In this document: piece after piece, positions 47,641-58,545 of the stretch
Layout: each line of letters opens with the position of its first letter
Position numbering within the stretch: position 1 is the stretch's first letter
NCBI GenBank assembly: GCA_007922195.1
Contig: ML681963.1
Location: 55,397,005 to 55,461,004, forward strand
DNA length: 64,000 nt
Origin: Podocnemis expansa
Lineage: Eukaryota > Chordata > Testudines > Podocnemididae
Reading direction: 5' to 3'
Program-made: the position numbers and the translations under genes
Notes under the pieces: model-generated
What the model was told of the DNA's origin: nothing
The model's database searches: none
Seen by the model: the letters and a program-made list of their open reading frames with translations, nothing else

Positions 47641-50600
47641 TCCATGGAACCCACTGACTCCAGTAGGATTTATGGGCATATCCAAGGGCAAAATTTATCC
47701 TCAAATCTTTTTAAGTAACTTACTATTTTTTCCAAAGACTCACTGAGTCAAAGTCATCCTCAGTAACTCAGTGGATGTCAGATTTTGTGTGTTGTCCTGC
47801 ATTTGGCTTGTTGCCACTCTTTCTGCAGAAAGAATTTACTTCTAAGAGTACTCTTGGATCTGATAGCATGGGGGACGGGAGGGCTCATCCATTGGCCCAA
47901 AGCCTAAACCTTTCCACACAATGAAAGGGATAGATTACAATGAAGAGGCCAGTTTAACTACCTCAACTGCATCTAAATTGGAGGATGCCTTAGAGACCTG
48001 TCTTGCTTTGACTGGATTTTTTTTTAAGTTGTTCCTCAGACATCTGAAAGTCAATGACTTTTGTTCTAGTCTATCTATTCTTCCCTAGGTATGCTTGCAT
48101 AGTGAGGTGTGAGCAGGACGGTGCTCCACTCTCCAGGGGAAAAGTCTGGTTGTATTTGTGGTTGCAACCCCGATGGCCTTGGTTACTATTGCATGAGTAG
48201 TTAAACATTGGAGGCAGTGGTTCACCAAGCCACAAAGCTACGGAAACACCACTGCTAGTGGTGTCTGCTTTTCAAATGTTGTATCTTAGAGAGAGAGAAT
48301 CTTGTATCTCACCAGCAGAAGCATGTTCAGAAAGAGATTACCTCACCCACATTGTCTCTCTAGTATCTTACTTAGCATATTGCAAAGAGAAGGCAGCCAG
48401 CCCTGCACTTGCTGAAACCCACAGGTAAAATTTACAATTGGAAGAGAGAACGGAAGCTGTCTCCAAGCCACTGAATTCAGATTGTATCGGGTGGCAACAT
48501 TTTTGGTTCCGGGGTTCCCCAATAAAGCATTGGGCATGCCATTTCTCAGGACAGTGGGTCAAGAGAGTGACAAAATACCAAGGAATGCTTGTAAATCAGA
48601 CAGAAGCTGCTATCACAGCCCTCCCCCTGCAACAATATGAAAGGATATCAAAAGGGAAAACGGAAAAACCTGACCTGGTGAGTTATGCTGAGCCACTGCC
48701 AAAAAACACAGACAGGAAACTCCTAAATTCCACCAAGGTGTGAATAACTTTTGACACTTCAGAGGCTCATGGCTTTAAACAAAACAAAAACCAGCAGTTG
48801 CCATTCACACTTAGAAATACTGGTGTTTAATATGAATGGAATATATGAATCACTGCAAAGAACTTCACTGCAACCCAATACAAAGGAAAGCTGAATTCTC
48901 CACCCCTGCTTATTGCAATCTGGCTTTCAGTAACTGTAAATGAAGGCAACAGGAACCAAATACTTCTAGACAGTTAAATTTTCTTTTTTTAAAAGGGCAG
49001 CTTAGCCATTGCATTCACTCAGAGGAGATCAGATGTTCAGTTCCAGTCAGAGATAGTATGACCCAAACCAGGTTCCTTTCTCCACCCACTTAGGAGCGTA
49101 AGTGAATTCCACAGTAAGAGCATCATACATTTTTCAAAACTATGACAAGATTCTGACAGCTCTTGAATTCCAACTTGAATGTGCTTCTATAACTACAGCT
49201 AATCCCACGACCCCCAACTCTTTGGCAAACACTGCTTCAGATTGGAACAGGTGAATAAAAAACTACTTGGTAGTAAAGTAAATTACAGTAAAGTTATACA
49301 ATAGGGCTCGGATCTTTTCTGACTCAAGTGGGGGAGGGAAGAAAAATAAGACAAATGCTTCAGTGAAACTAATCCTGGAAGTTGTGCTGAATAAATGAAA
49401 ACTGATGGTTCTTTATTAAAGAATTGAACCAGTTTTCTGGCGGGTTCCCCCCACTCCATCCCTTTTCATGTCTTGCAGCAATAGAGTGAAAGAAATGGGA
49501 TGAAAAGCCTAACCCACGATCTAACCAAATTTCTAGCAATAACATTTCCTGTCTTATTGCTGACTTCACTTCTGGCATCTTTTTTCTATTGCAGTTTAGA
49601 AATGTTAAGAAGAGACGGGAGGTGTTACCTGTCATACATTGTAACAAAATGGCATCAATCCTGCATATTGACAGATTCCCCAATATTCTTTAATTTCAGT
49701 TTCTTGGGGTTTTGAGTATCTATAACCAAAATAATTAGATTGATTCAGTTAAAGAACTTAGCCTTATGACTGCACAATGGCAAGATTATTTGATGTGGTG
49801 TGATGCAGCATTTGAGAGAGAACGAGAAAAAAATTCTTTTATGCTACATAGACCATTAAACCCCCCACCTGAGAATATGAAATTTACTAATGCAGACATT
49901 GCTATTGCTTTAGCATCCAGTATTCATGGGACACAGCAGCTGAAAAGAATAGTTTCCCAGTGTCCCTTGCTGGTGGATCAAAACTGCATTTTTATAGAAG
50001 CAATGTAAATCCCAGGAATTTGCTAGCCTTACGATTTATTAAACATGTTCCATACAGCAAAGCTGCCTGTAAAAGAGAAAAGATCTCCAGCAGGTCAGCC
50101 TTGGGCAAACTTATAGGGGCTTGGCTTATTAAGAATGCTCACAAACGAATACTTATGAACTGGTGGATAAGAGCTCAGTTAACAGAAATGTCCTTAAAAA
50201 CAATAAAATAAAGCACCTTATACTTCTCAGCCCAAGGCACGTGTGAAGTTAGCTAAGATGATATATCCTGATTCGGCAAGGCACTGAAGGAAAGTATGAG
50301 TACAGATGTCTCTAATATTGGAAGAGGACAGCCCCAGTCAGATTATGGAATTGAACTAAAAAAGTCTATTTGCTAGGAATCAGGGTCCCTGGGGCTGCTG
50401 AGCATTTTTCTTGCATTAATTTTTGAACTAGGAAAGTGGGGCTCAGACATGAGAGCCATTTCTGACTCACCTGAGTCTGGTTCTCATTAACACAGTTTGA
50501 ACATCACATACTCCTGATACTTTCTTTTTTTTTTTTTTTAAAGAGGAGCAGAATAAAAAACAGGTCAGAGGAAAATTGAAGGGATCGTAAAAGGGAAAGA

Positions 50601-52188
50601 AGAAATGAAAAGCACATAGACTGTTCTCCTGGAAGGAAGTCTGGAAAAGCCTTTGCAATATTCCTCTCTGCATAGGCAAAAAATAATCAGAATTAGAGGG
50701 TCCTGTGACTGACAAATTAGAGATTTTCTATAGTCTGAGCTTTCTGCAACATGTGATAGGTATTGAGGTGAACAACAGAAAAAAGGAGGAATGGGAGAAT
50801 ATGTCAAGAAAGAGAAATAAAGCCCTTACCTTGTTAGCTGAAATAGTCTCCTTAGGCTTGCAGAGGGGAGTTTATGTTTGATCTTGGGGAGTAGGAAGGT
50901 TCTCTGAAACTGAATAAACTAATGTTTATTTGCTGTTAGAACGGTCTACTCCATGGGAACTGCAGCAGTCTGATGGTACCTTGCAGAAGAAGGAAGGAGG
51001 GGGGCAGAGAGCAGTCCTGGGCAGCACTGCAAATGAGTGCATGAGGGAGGGAGGAAAGGTTTTTCACAGACTCTTTGATGGGCTAACACAGCTCAGGACT
51101 GGGTTGGCTGGTTGCTCTCACTCTTTTTTTTTTTTTTTTTTTTTTGAGTGGGTTCCAGCTCTGAATTGTTTCTCCGTTTCACAGACAGAAGGAAGTGTAT
51201 TTATTATTAAAAAAAACAACCACCCCCTGCCTGCACACATGCCAACTTAGATGGGGCAGGAGAAGACTAAGAGGCTCTCCTCAAATACTTCAGCTATAAA
51301 TGATTTCAGCGCCAATTAACCCCACAATCAGCTGTACAAACTGTACTCCCTTTTCAGCACCAAAGTGGCAAAAGTGTAATCAAGGAGACAGACCAGGTAG
51401 GGAGGGGTGCAGGAATTCATGTGGCATTCCAGGGCAATGGGACTGCACTCAGGTCTGTGGCAGCTAGGGGATGGGGCGAATTTGCTGGAAGTTCCCAGGG
51501 CTACAGGAGGCACTTGGCGCCCTCATTCAGTCCAGTCACTTAAGGAAGCCTGATGGTGGTACTGGGCATTAGTGCTTGAAGTCCCAGGAGGGGGTTGTCG
51601 CTGGGAAACATCTGGCTTCCTTCGTCAGGCAATGATTCCCCAATACTAAGAGACGAGAAGCCCAGGAACAAAACCTTCCCCAAGTGCCACAAAAAGCCAG
51701 CATCAAAGCAAACCCACCACTGAGCATCCCTAGACTCTGAGCTCTGGATCCAAACCCTCCCAGATACATGCCACAGGCTCCTAACTGTATAATTGGTCGA
51801 ACTGGAAGATCATGTCCAGACGCCCTTAAGATTTGCGGGGGGCAGGATCTCAATCTCATAGATCAGGCTCACCTCTGCTTCTCATGAACTGTAGCTAATC
51901 TGCTTGGCTCTTGGAGATATCTTAAAGAAAAGCTTCAGCTGGAGAGATACATCTATGTTCACTGAAGGAGAATGCAAGTCAGGAAATAACTCACCACAGC
52001 ATTTAGAGCAGCCTTTTTGATGGTTCTCTCTATCTGCCAGTAACATTAGACTCTCTAGGAACTATTTTATTGAGGTTTCTCAAGAGACCGCCCAAGGTAG
52101 ATGGTAGCTTCCTGTTTGTTGCTTTTCATTTTTGATCACATGTAAACTCCTCCAAAAATATGGCCATTGTTCCTTAAATTAAAGCTAC
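47641..52188. other. non-coding stretch with AT-rich ORF cluster and poly-T runs
   Basis: No host gene could be supported. T15 lies at 50525-50539 and T22 at 51124-51145. The segment at about 49500-50215 is AT-rich and carries three medium ORFs that I cannot identify, listed separately. Other short ORFs (48343-48743, 51569-51859) lack domains. Confidence 0.35.
49500..50215 (+). other. unrecognised AT-rich ORF cluster, possible old coding remnant
   Basis: Three plus-strand frames follow one another: 49500-49715 (71 codons, hydrophobic N-terminal half), 49766-50008 (80 codons) and 49960-50211 (83 codons, basic, with a Trp-rich end). Their composition is more protein-like than the other short ORFs: acidic/basic runs, WQDYLMWCDAAFERERE near the start of the second, and KLIGAWLIKNAHKR in the third. 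No family can be named. A decayed mobile-element or viral-type gene, a pseudogene or chance are all open. Confidence 0.2.
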
Positions 52189-52191
52189 ATT

Positions 52192-52649
52192 GGCTATGTC
52201 TACACATGCATTGTTATTTTGAAATAAGGATTTTGAAATGAGTTATTTTCAAAATAAAATCCTTATTTCGAAATAAGTTCATTCGAATTAACAAAATGTT
52301 AATTCGAATTAAGGGAAAGCCTGCAATCCAAATGGCTGTTATTTCGAAATGGTTATTTTGAAATAAAGCCATTTGGACCTGTTGTTTCGAAACAGTTCTT
52401 TCGAAACAACAGGTCTACACGGTGTTGTTTCGAAAGAACAGGTCTAAACGGCATTATTTCGAAATATCCTTCCGAAATAACGGCTGTTTCGAGGGGGGGG
52501 CCAGGTTTTACTTTTTCGAAATGACGATTCTTATTTTGAAAGGACAGGATCCGTCCTTTTGAAATAAGAAAACGTCGTGTAGACCTAATTTCTTTTATTT
52601 TGAAATAACAAGTGTTATTTCAAAATAAAAGAGCCATGTAGACATAGCC
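52192..52649. mobile_element. palindrome-array MITE copy 6, flanks ATT/ATT
   Basis: Length is 458 bp, starting GGCTATGTCTACACATG and ending CATGTAGACATAGCC. ATT occurs on both outer sides (52189-52191 and 52650-52652). Inside are TTATTTCGAAATAA, TTAATTCGAATTAA and GTTGTTTCGAAACA palindromes. Spacers such as AGGTCTACACGG, AGGTCTAAACGG and GTCGTGTAGACC look like internal copies of the terminal GTCTACAC motif. It abuts the PLE endonuclease segment directly. Confidence 0.85.
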
Positions 52650-52954
52650 ATTCATGTGCCAGAAATGCCCCTCTGCCTTATATTGGACAAACAGGAGAGT
52701 CTCTGTGCAAAAGAATAAATGGGCACAAATCTGACATCAGAAATCACAATATTCTAAAACCAGTGGGTGAGCGTTTCAATCTTCCTGGTCACTCCATTGA
52801 TGATTTACTAATTGCAGTGCTCAGACAGCTGAATACCAGATCCAGGCTTCAAAAAGAAGCTGCAGAGCTCAAATTTATTTGCAAATTTGACTGCATTGCT
52901 TCAGGGCTTAATAGGGACTTTGGATTTTTTTTTCCTCATTACAAGGTGATTTGA
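52650..52954 (+). pseudogene. Penelope-like element GIY-YIG endonuclease segment (5'-truncated ORF)
   Basis: An open frame runs from the MITE junction to a TGA at 52952-52954 (about 99 codons from 52655). It reads as the C-terminal GIY-YIG nuclease of a Penelope-like retroelement, which nicks DNA for target-primed reverse transcription. Visible motifs are LPYIGQTGES (the YIG half), KRINGHKSDIR (with the conserved Arg and His) and ERFNLPGHS followed by LLIAVLRQ. The domain normally ends the PLE ORF, as it does here. The reverse transcriptase that should precede it is missing; a MITE sits exactly at the break. Upstream text (52160-52191) stays open in the same frame for about 12 codons if the MITE is disregarded. 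Family assignment is confident; the exact PLE clade (Neptune-like?) is not. Confidence 0.8.
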
Positions 52955-53148
52955 CCTTATCTTCCTCTATATGCTGCTCTCCAGTGTTTGAATCTTTACA
53001 ACTGCTTTGATTTGCTGTTACAGTGTGACCTGATCCCATGACTTACACTTCCCTGCATTTTTTTCCCCCCATTCTTTAAGTTCTTCAAAGTGCCTGACGA
53101 AGTGGGATTTTTCTCCCATGAAAGTTCATGTGATAAATAAATATCTTA
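52955..53148 (+). mobile_element. PLE 3' untranslated tail, left part
   Basis: After the stop codon, the tail runs TTCTTCAAAGTGCCTGACGAAGTGGG, CCCATGAAAGTTCATGTGATAAATAAATATCTTA. It matches the solo tail at 58053-58120 and is broken at TTA by MITE copy 7; it resumes at 53647. Confidence 0.75.
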
Positions 53149-53646
53149 GCCTGTGTTCATGCGTAAACTGTTATTTTGAAATAAGTTATTTATTGCAATA
53201 ACTTAAATCGAAATAAGAAAATGTTTATTCAGAATAAGGGAAACCCTCAAAGCAAAATAGCATGCCCTGTGTGTCGACATGCTATTTCACTTCAGGAGAA
53301 GGGCAGCATGGGAGATGTGGCAGCATGGCCCACTTCCTGGGCCATGCCCCCACCAAATATATACAAAAATGAAGGCACCCTGGGAAGTAGACGGGCAAAA
53401 GTGTTATTTCAAAATAGCTGTTAGTTCGAAATAACATGTCCGAATGGCGTTGTTTCAAAACAACCATTTCGAAACAACAGCTATTTCAATTGCATGAGAG
53501 GTTTTACTGTATTGAAACGATTGCCATTATTTCGAAACAACGGGATCCTGTTGTTTCGAAATAACAAAATGTCATTTGGACATGCCCAGCTTTATTTTGA
53601 AACAACGGCTGTTATTTCAAAATAAAACCCTGGTGTGGACACAGCC
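53149..53646. mobile_element. palindrome-array MITE copy 7, nested in the PLE tail, TSD TTA
   Basis: Length is 498 bp, starting GCCTGTGTTCATGCG and ending TGTGGACACAGCC, flanked by TTA (53146-53148 and 53647-53649). Removing the element and one TTA restores a tail colinear with the uninterrupted tail at 58053-58190 (TTATTCTTTAAGTG against TTAGACTTTAAAAGTG). This proves both ends and the 3-bp duplication from within the window. The interior has TTATTTCGAAATAA and GTTGTTTCGAAACAA arrays plus a non-palindromic central part (about 53275-53400) not seen in the other copies. Confidence 0.88.
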
Positions 53647-53680
53647 TTATTCTTTAAGTGTCACAGGACTCCTTGTTTAT
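53647..53680 (+). mobile_element. PLE 3' tail, continuation after MITE
   Basis: TTATTCTTTAAGTGTCACAGGACTCCTTGTTT matches 58112-58150. The final ACTAACACGGCTGCCCC part of the tail is absent here. Confidence 0.7.
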
Positions 53681-54770
53681 TCAAAGTGGTATTTCTGTAG
53701 ACAAGAAATGCTTCTGTGGGCTTCAAGGGGAGTTTGGCTGGGGTAAAGACTTTCAGATTGAATGCTGCAGTGACTCTCACAAGTCATCTTCACTCCCCTG
53801 CATGGAGAATTAAGATACCACACCTGTTTTATTTTTTGGAAGAATCGGGGGTTTGCCCCAGAGCATTCATCAAAGTTTCGCCCCCACTTGCAATATGCCT
53901 CTGTAATCAGGTACCATTACATCATTAAATGCCCCATTGGAAGATGCACTGACAGCACTGTGGTGGATATGCTACAAGAACCTGATGGAAGAGAAGAACA
54001 CTCCAGTTTGTTGTGTATCACCTCTAGAGAGCCTTGTGTACTTTAGATTAAATAATAGTCCCTGGTAAACAAAAGAGAAAGTTGGAACCCAAGCTATGTG
54101 GAAGGCAATTTGTGATTGTCACTGTCTTTCTTAACCACCTCCTGTTTAACAAGTCTGTGATGCCTTACATGGCAACCAACCTCACGGTATACATCACATT
54201 GCACAATTTTGTTTGATTCCTGCTTTTTACCTTGGATGTGGCTGAATTTCAGTGTTTCTAGATAGTTGTAGCTGTGGAATGGTTCAGGCCTACAGGCAGA
54301 TACACTGGAGATAAAAGATGTGATTGACTTGTATTGTTTGAGTTACATAATGAAATTGCTAATGTACTCAGCCACCCGCTGTTTCTGTAGCTGATTCCTG
54401 GTAAGGGTACATGCAAACAGGGACAGAACTAGAAATAGATTCAGGCTGCAAACAGTCCGGTGCAGATGCACCCCATTGACTCCAACAGGCTTCTGTGTGG
54501 GTCTGAAAGTCTCATGGCACAGACCAGATTGGAGGATCAGAGCCTATGTTCAAAAATAAAATAAAAGACCACCAATTTTCTGGTAATGCTGCTCTGAGCA
54601 GGATAGGGAGTCCTATTTCACCATTGGAAAAGCCATCCCAGGCAGCCTGTATCTAACCTCCCTGCCCCTCTCCAGCCTGTGGTATTTATTCAGCAGATCA
54701 AAGCATTAAATAAATCAAGGACTCTCTGCCTAGGGACACATGGGCATTAAACCACAGGAAGATCAGTCCT
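53681..54770. other. unique-looking non-coding stretch
   Basis: No gene or bounded element. The 70-codon frame at 53716-53928 has no domain. Confidence 0.4.
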
Positions 54771-54777
54771 TCTTGTT

Positions 54778-54864
54778 AAGCCAAAAACAAAAAACAAAAA
54801 AAAACCCACAAGTGCCACAGGACTTCTTGTGGTTTTTTGTTTTTGTTTGTTTGTTTTTTGGCTT
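54778..54864. repeat. large hairpin: 35/39-base arms, 13-base loop
   Basis: The left arm (54778-54812, AAGCCAAAAACAAAAAAC... ending CCCACAAG) is complementary to the right arm (54826-54864, CTTGTGGTTTTTTG ... ending TTTTGGCTT), apart from small length differences in the A/T runs. The loop is TGCCACAGGACTT. Confidence 0.85.
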
Positions 54865-54894
54865 TACTAGACTAACACGGCTGCCCCTTTGGAA
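54779..54894 (+). mobile_element. PLE tail insertion with inverted 5' end, TSD CTTGTTA
   Basis: The right half (AGTGCCACAGGACTTCTTG ... CTAGACTAACACGGCTGCCCC) is the PLE tail. It is preceded by an inverted copy of its own T-rich middle, giving a large hairpin (54778-54864). CTTGTTA occurs on both sides (54772-54778 and 54895-54901). The last base or two of the right copy could also belong to the tail, so the duplication is probable rather than certain. Confidence 0.65.
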
Positions 54895-54901
54895 CTTGTT
54901 A

Positions 54902-57295
54902 GGTCATTATCCTCACTGCTGATCTCCTGGGCCAGATGGCATGCTCCTTATGAGCTAGCTAGCAGTGGGTCACCTGCCAAAGAACCCCAATGGTCTAACT
55001 CCTTCTGGCCCTAGAACCAGCCCTTTTGCAGGCCGATGGGCTGTGGATTCTTCATTCTAGGAACCCATCAGAGGCAGGGGGCAATCCTGTCCAGAAGGCA
55101 TGAAGAGCCCTGGGATTTTGTCCTGCATGTAACTCAGGGAAAGATTATTTGTGGTGAAACTCTAGATTCTTTCTCTTTCTGTTCCCAGGCCCTACACTGA
55201 GCCAGGCTATCCTCTCAAACATAGCCGGGTGCTGGACTGGGTCATCCTGGAGCTTGCCTGCATTGTCCTGCACAGAGTGGTTTTGAGCCTATTCCCTTGT
55301 TCTCCCTGAATGGGGCTAAGCCAATGAGAAGGTGAAAAGGAAACAACTTTTCCTCTCTCTCTAGCTGAGGAAGGACATCACTAACAAAATATACCAAAAG
55401 CACAGGGCCCTGGCTCTTCCTGCCATAGTAGCACTGGCTCTAAAGAGGTAAACAGCAGAAAGACACACATGAAGCTTTCTGATCACACCAGAGTCATCAC
55501 ACCAGCTCGGTACCTGCAGGCAGCACAGCCAAGCTGCATTTCTCTCCAGCTGAGCACATCTCCTGGATTAGAGACCAGAACAGAAGCATGATCTACTCAC
55601 AAAGGGCCCTGCTGCTGCTCATTGCTGCACATCACCTCCATTATTTACAGCCTCCTTTGGGCTTGGCTCATTTATCATCACCAGCTCAGTGCCTAGTGGT
55701 GGCACCTGACCTTTGCTGTTTTGTTGACCCTCGTTTTATTCCTTCTTTTGATGCAAACTAGTTACAACTTCTTCTTGACAGCTGTCCCTGGCTGCCTGGC
55801 CCAGCCCAGCCATCTATCCCAGGCTCTGTTGCTGTTGGATGGTGCTGGTGCACGCCTTCTGCTGAGGACAAGCAAAGCAGCCGTGCCGTGAATGTGCTAT
55901 GGGAAGCCACATGCTGAACATATTTGAAGGGAAGACGGTGCCAGACATCCCACTGGTGGATTGCTACAGAGTGCTCCTCCTGCCAAAAATGCCACATGCT
56001 CTTCCAGCTATCTGTGCATACGCCCATGCTCCTTAGGTTGTCTGTCCACCCTTCCCTGTACAGAACCCTCCACCCAGTCATCTCCACACAAACCCCACTG
56101 GCTCTCTGCTTCTCCAGGCATAACCTTCTTCCTAAACCTAACCTCACAGCAGAGTTTCTCTCTCCTGTGAACTTGTCTGCCCCATATATGATTCTGTCTC
56201 CAGACTTTCTCCTTTGTCACACCTCAGTCTTAAACCACCATAGAGAATCTTGTAACAGATTGAGCCCTATTTGGGAGAGGTGCTGAACAGCCATAGAAAA
56301 TGGACACTCCCTGACCTCCTGCAAGCTCTTTGATGCAGATGGCTGAATGATACAAGTTCCTTTTAAAACCTACCTGCTCGGTCTAGTGGCATGGCATGCT
56401 CAGGAACACACTAGAATGTCAGACCATTGCTCCCTCTCCTCCCTGCTGCTCCTTCCTCCCATCCTTCAGTAGTCCCTCACCTCTGATGTGCATTTCTGTA
56501 TCCCACAGTGACAGATTTTGTGGAGATAGATTCTCAGTGGGTGTAAATCAGCATCATGACTGTAAACATCTATGGAGGCCTGTTTACGCCAGACAAGAAT
56601 GTGATCTTTGGACCCTATCTAGGGGTACCTGACCCAGCTCAGAGAGGAAATATCTACTTTGTCATGACTGGGGGAAAACACAAAGGGGAATGGCTTGCAC
56701 TGTGCTAGGAGCTGTACATGCGTCTAGTAACACTGTCACTCCCTCAAAGCTTACAGGGCCCCTATCACAGCATCAGGTGATCCTCACTGTCCCTCTTAAG
56801 GGCGGTCCTCTCTGCTATTTCCCCTTGAGTGGCTTCCCTAGGATGGGCAGCCTACCCCAATGCAGTTATTGGGGCACTTGTCCCTGACTGATCATGTCCC
56901 AGCTAAAGGTTTAAGAAGCTGGCTCAGCAAATGGTCAGGCAGCCACAGGCCAGCCCCCAAAGTCCTCACTGTAGCCCCATGCCAGGAGTTTGGTTTTGCC
57001 CAAAGAAGACCAAGACATGGGTGCAACAGAATGTATATCTAGGCTGGAGCCTTAATAGTGGCGCACCCATGGGTTTGGTTTTAGTATTAAGAGCACTGAA
57101 TTAGGTTGCATCATCAGACAATTAATCTCCCAGCCTCTTTCCAGACAGCTGCTGCCTCAGACACAAACCACCCTCCCAGGAACGCTGACGTGCACCTGCC
57201 TCCATCCTGCTCAGATGTGGAGACCCTTCAGGAATACTGCCTGGTGGCAAGGAAACAGAATGGGATGGGGAACTTGCAAGCCTAGCTCCCAAGAC
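54902..57295. other. unique-looking non-coding stretch
   Basis: Overlapping frames of up to 129 codons at 55758-56286 lie on both strands and shadow each other without a domain. No bounded mobile element is recognised. Confidence 0.4.
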
Positions 57296-57296
57296 C

Positions 57297-57625
57297 AAGG
57301 AAGGTCTTGTAGCTGAGGTGTTAGCCTTGCCTTGGGAGGTAGGGGTTCAAATACCAGCAGCACCTTAATGTGACCTTGGGCAAGGAATAAAGGACTGAAA
57401 GGTATTTAGCTGCCTCATTATATCAGTGGGATTTAGACACATAAAAACTGGGTATTTGCCCACCTAAAAATGCAGATGGGCTAATATTTCCTTTCTTTGT
57501 CTTGTCCGTGTAAATGGCAAGCTCTCTGGGGCTGGAGCTAGGTCTTGCTACATGTATGTACAGCAGCAGGCACAATGGGACCTTGAACTCTACAAGGCTC
57601 TGGAATAAAGACTGTGGGATATACA
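57297..57625 (+). repeat. MIR-type SINE (sense), fairly complete
   Basis: Head: CTTGTAGCTGAGGTGTTAGCCTTGCCTTGGGAGGTAGGGGTTCAAATACC. Core: AATGTGACCTTGGGCAAGG. Tail: CAAGCTCTCTGGGGCTGGAGC...GTACAGCAGCAGGCACAATGGGACC. A stretch of other old repeat text (GTGGGATTTAGACACATAAAA) sits between core and tail. Confidence 0.6.
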
Positions 57626-58050
57626 TCTGTCACTGTGTGTACCTTTATGTGGTGTTTACAGACAGGATTGTAGGTGTGTGACACTGGGCACTGCTCTTTC
57701 ATTTTCCCAACAGAACCACAGGCTACAGGCCTCATGTAGCTAACTCAGACTGCACAATATCCACCCACTGCCATCCAGCGAAGAGCACAGGGACTAAAGC
57801 AGGAAAACGGGAGTTTCCATGCTTTCATTTTGCTCCTCCCCTCCCAGCCTCAGAAGTCAAAGAACAAGAACCAAGCTGCCTTTGCCCTTCACACCTCACG
57901 CCTAGGGAGAAAATAAAAAAGGCAGATTAACATGCAAGCTCCGTGATAGCCCTGAAGGGAGCATTTAACAGGGGAAATTGGGATTAACCTGGGTTTAAGA
58001 GATCAGCCATCAATGCAGTTGAAACCTTCCCACCCATAAGCAACTGTTCC
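57626..58050. other. unique-looking non-coding stretch
   Basis: Nothing recognisable was found. Confidence 0.4.
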
Positions 58051-58052
58051 CC

Positions 58053-58190
58053 ATCTTCAAAGCATCTGACAAAGTGGGGTTTTCTCCATGAAAGCTCATG
58101 TGATAAATACATTTGTTAGACTTTAAAAGTGCCACAAGACTCCTTGTTTTTTTGCTGAACTAGACTAACACAGCTGCCCCTTTGGAACTT
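58053..58190 (+). mobile_element. PLE 3' tail, solo copy (reference for the nested one)
   Basis: ATCTTCAAAGCATCTGACAAAGTGGGG, CCATGAAAGCTCATGTGATAAATAC, TTAGACTTTAAAAGTGCCACAAGACTCCTTG, then CTAGACTAACACAGCTGCCCCTTTGGAACTT. It spans the site where MITE copy 7 inserted in the other copy and is uninterrupted here. No endonuclease coding precedes it, so it is 5'-truncated, as is usual for PLE insertions. Confidence 0.75.
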
Positions 58191-58545
58191 GAAGCAGATC
58201 CAGACATGCACAGCATCCACTTAGGTATACCCAAGAAACATAATTAGGGATTCCACATGGGGAAAGAGGGCCTGTCCCCCAGACAGGGACCATGTTATCC
58301 AGCCAACAAAACAACCTGCCAAAATAACAAGCAGCTCAGGTGACAGTGGCACTATCAGCCACTCAGCATTTGCTGTCATTTGTCATTGGGATCTTGGTTT
58401 CCTGCCAGACTGAGGAACTCAGCACTGGCCTGCCTGGGCAAAAGGGGCAGAAACATCCCCCTAGGTCCTTCCTGTGCCAGAAGCACCTACAAGCAATGCA
58501 AAGCCTGGGAGTAAGGGCTCAGAGGTGTGGCATTATGGATCATCT
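58191..58545. other. unique-looking non-coding stretch
   Basis: Nothing recognisable. The ORF at 58340-58756 runs into the DIRS terminal region and has no domain. Confidence 0.4.

Noticed and set aside
55758..56286. 129- and 120-codon ORFs on opposite strands
   Set aside because: They shadow each other, lack domains, and have no splice or promoter context.
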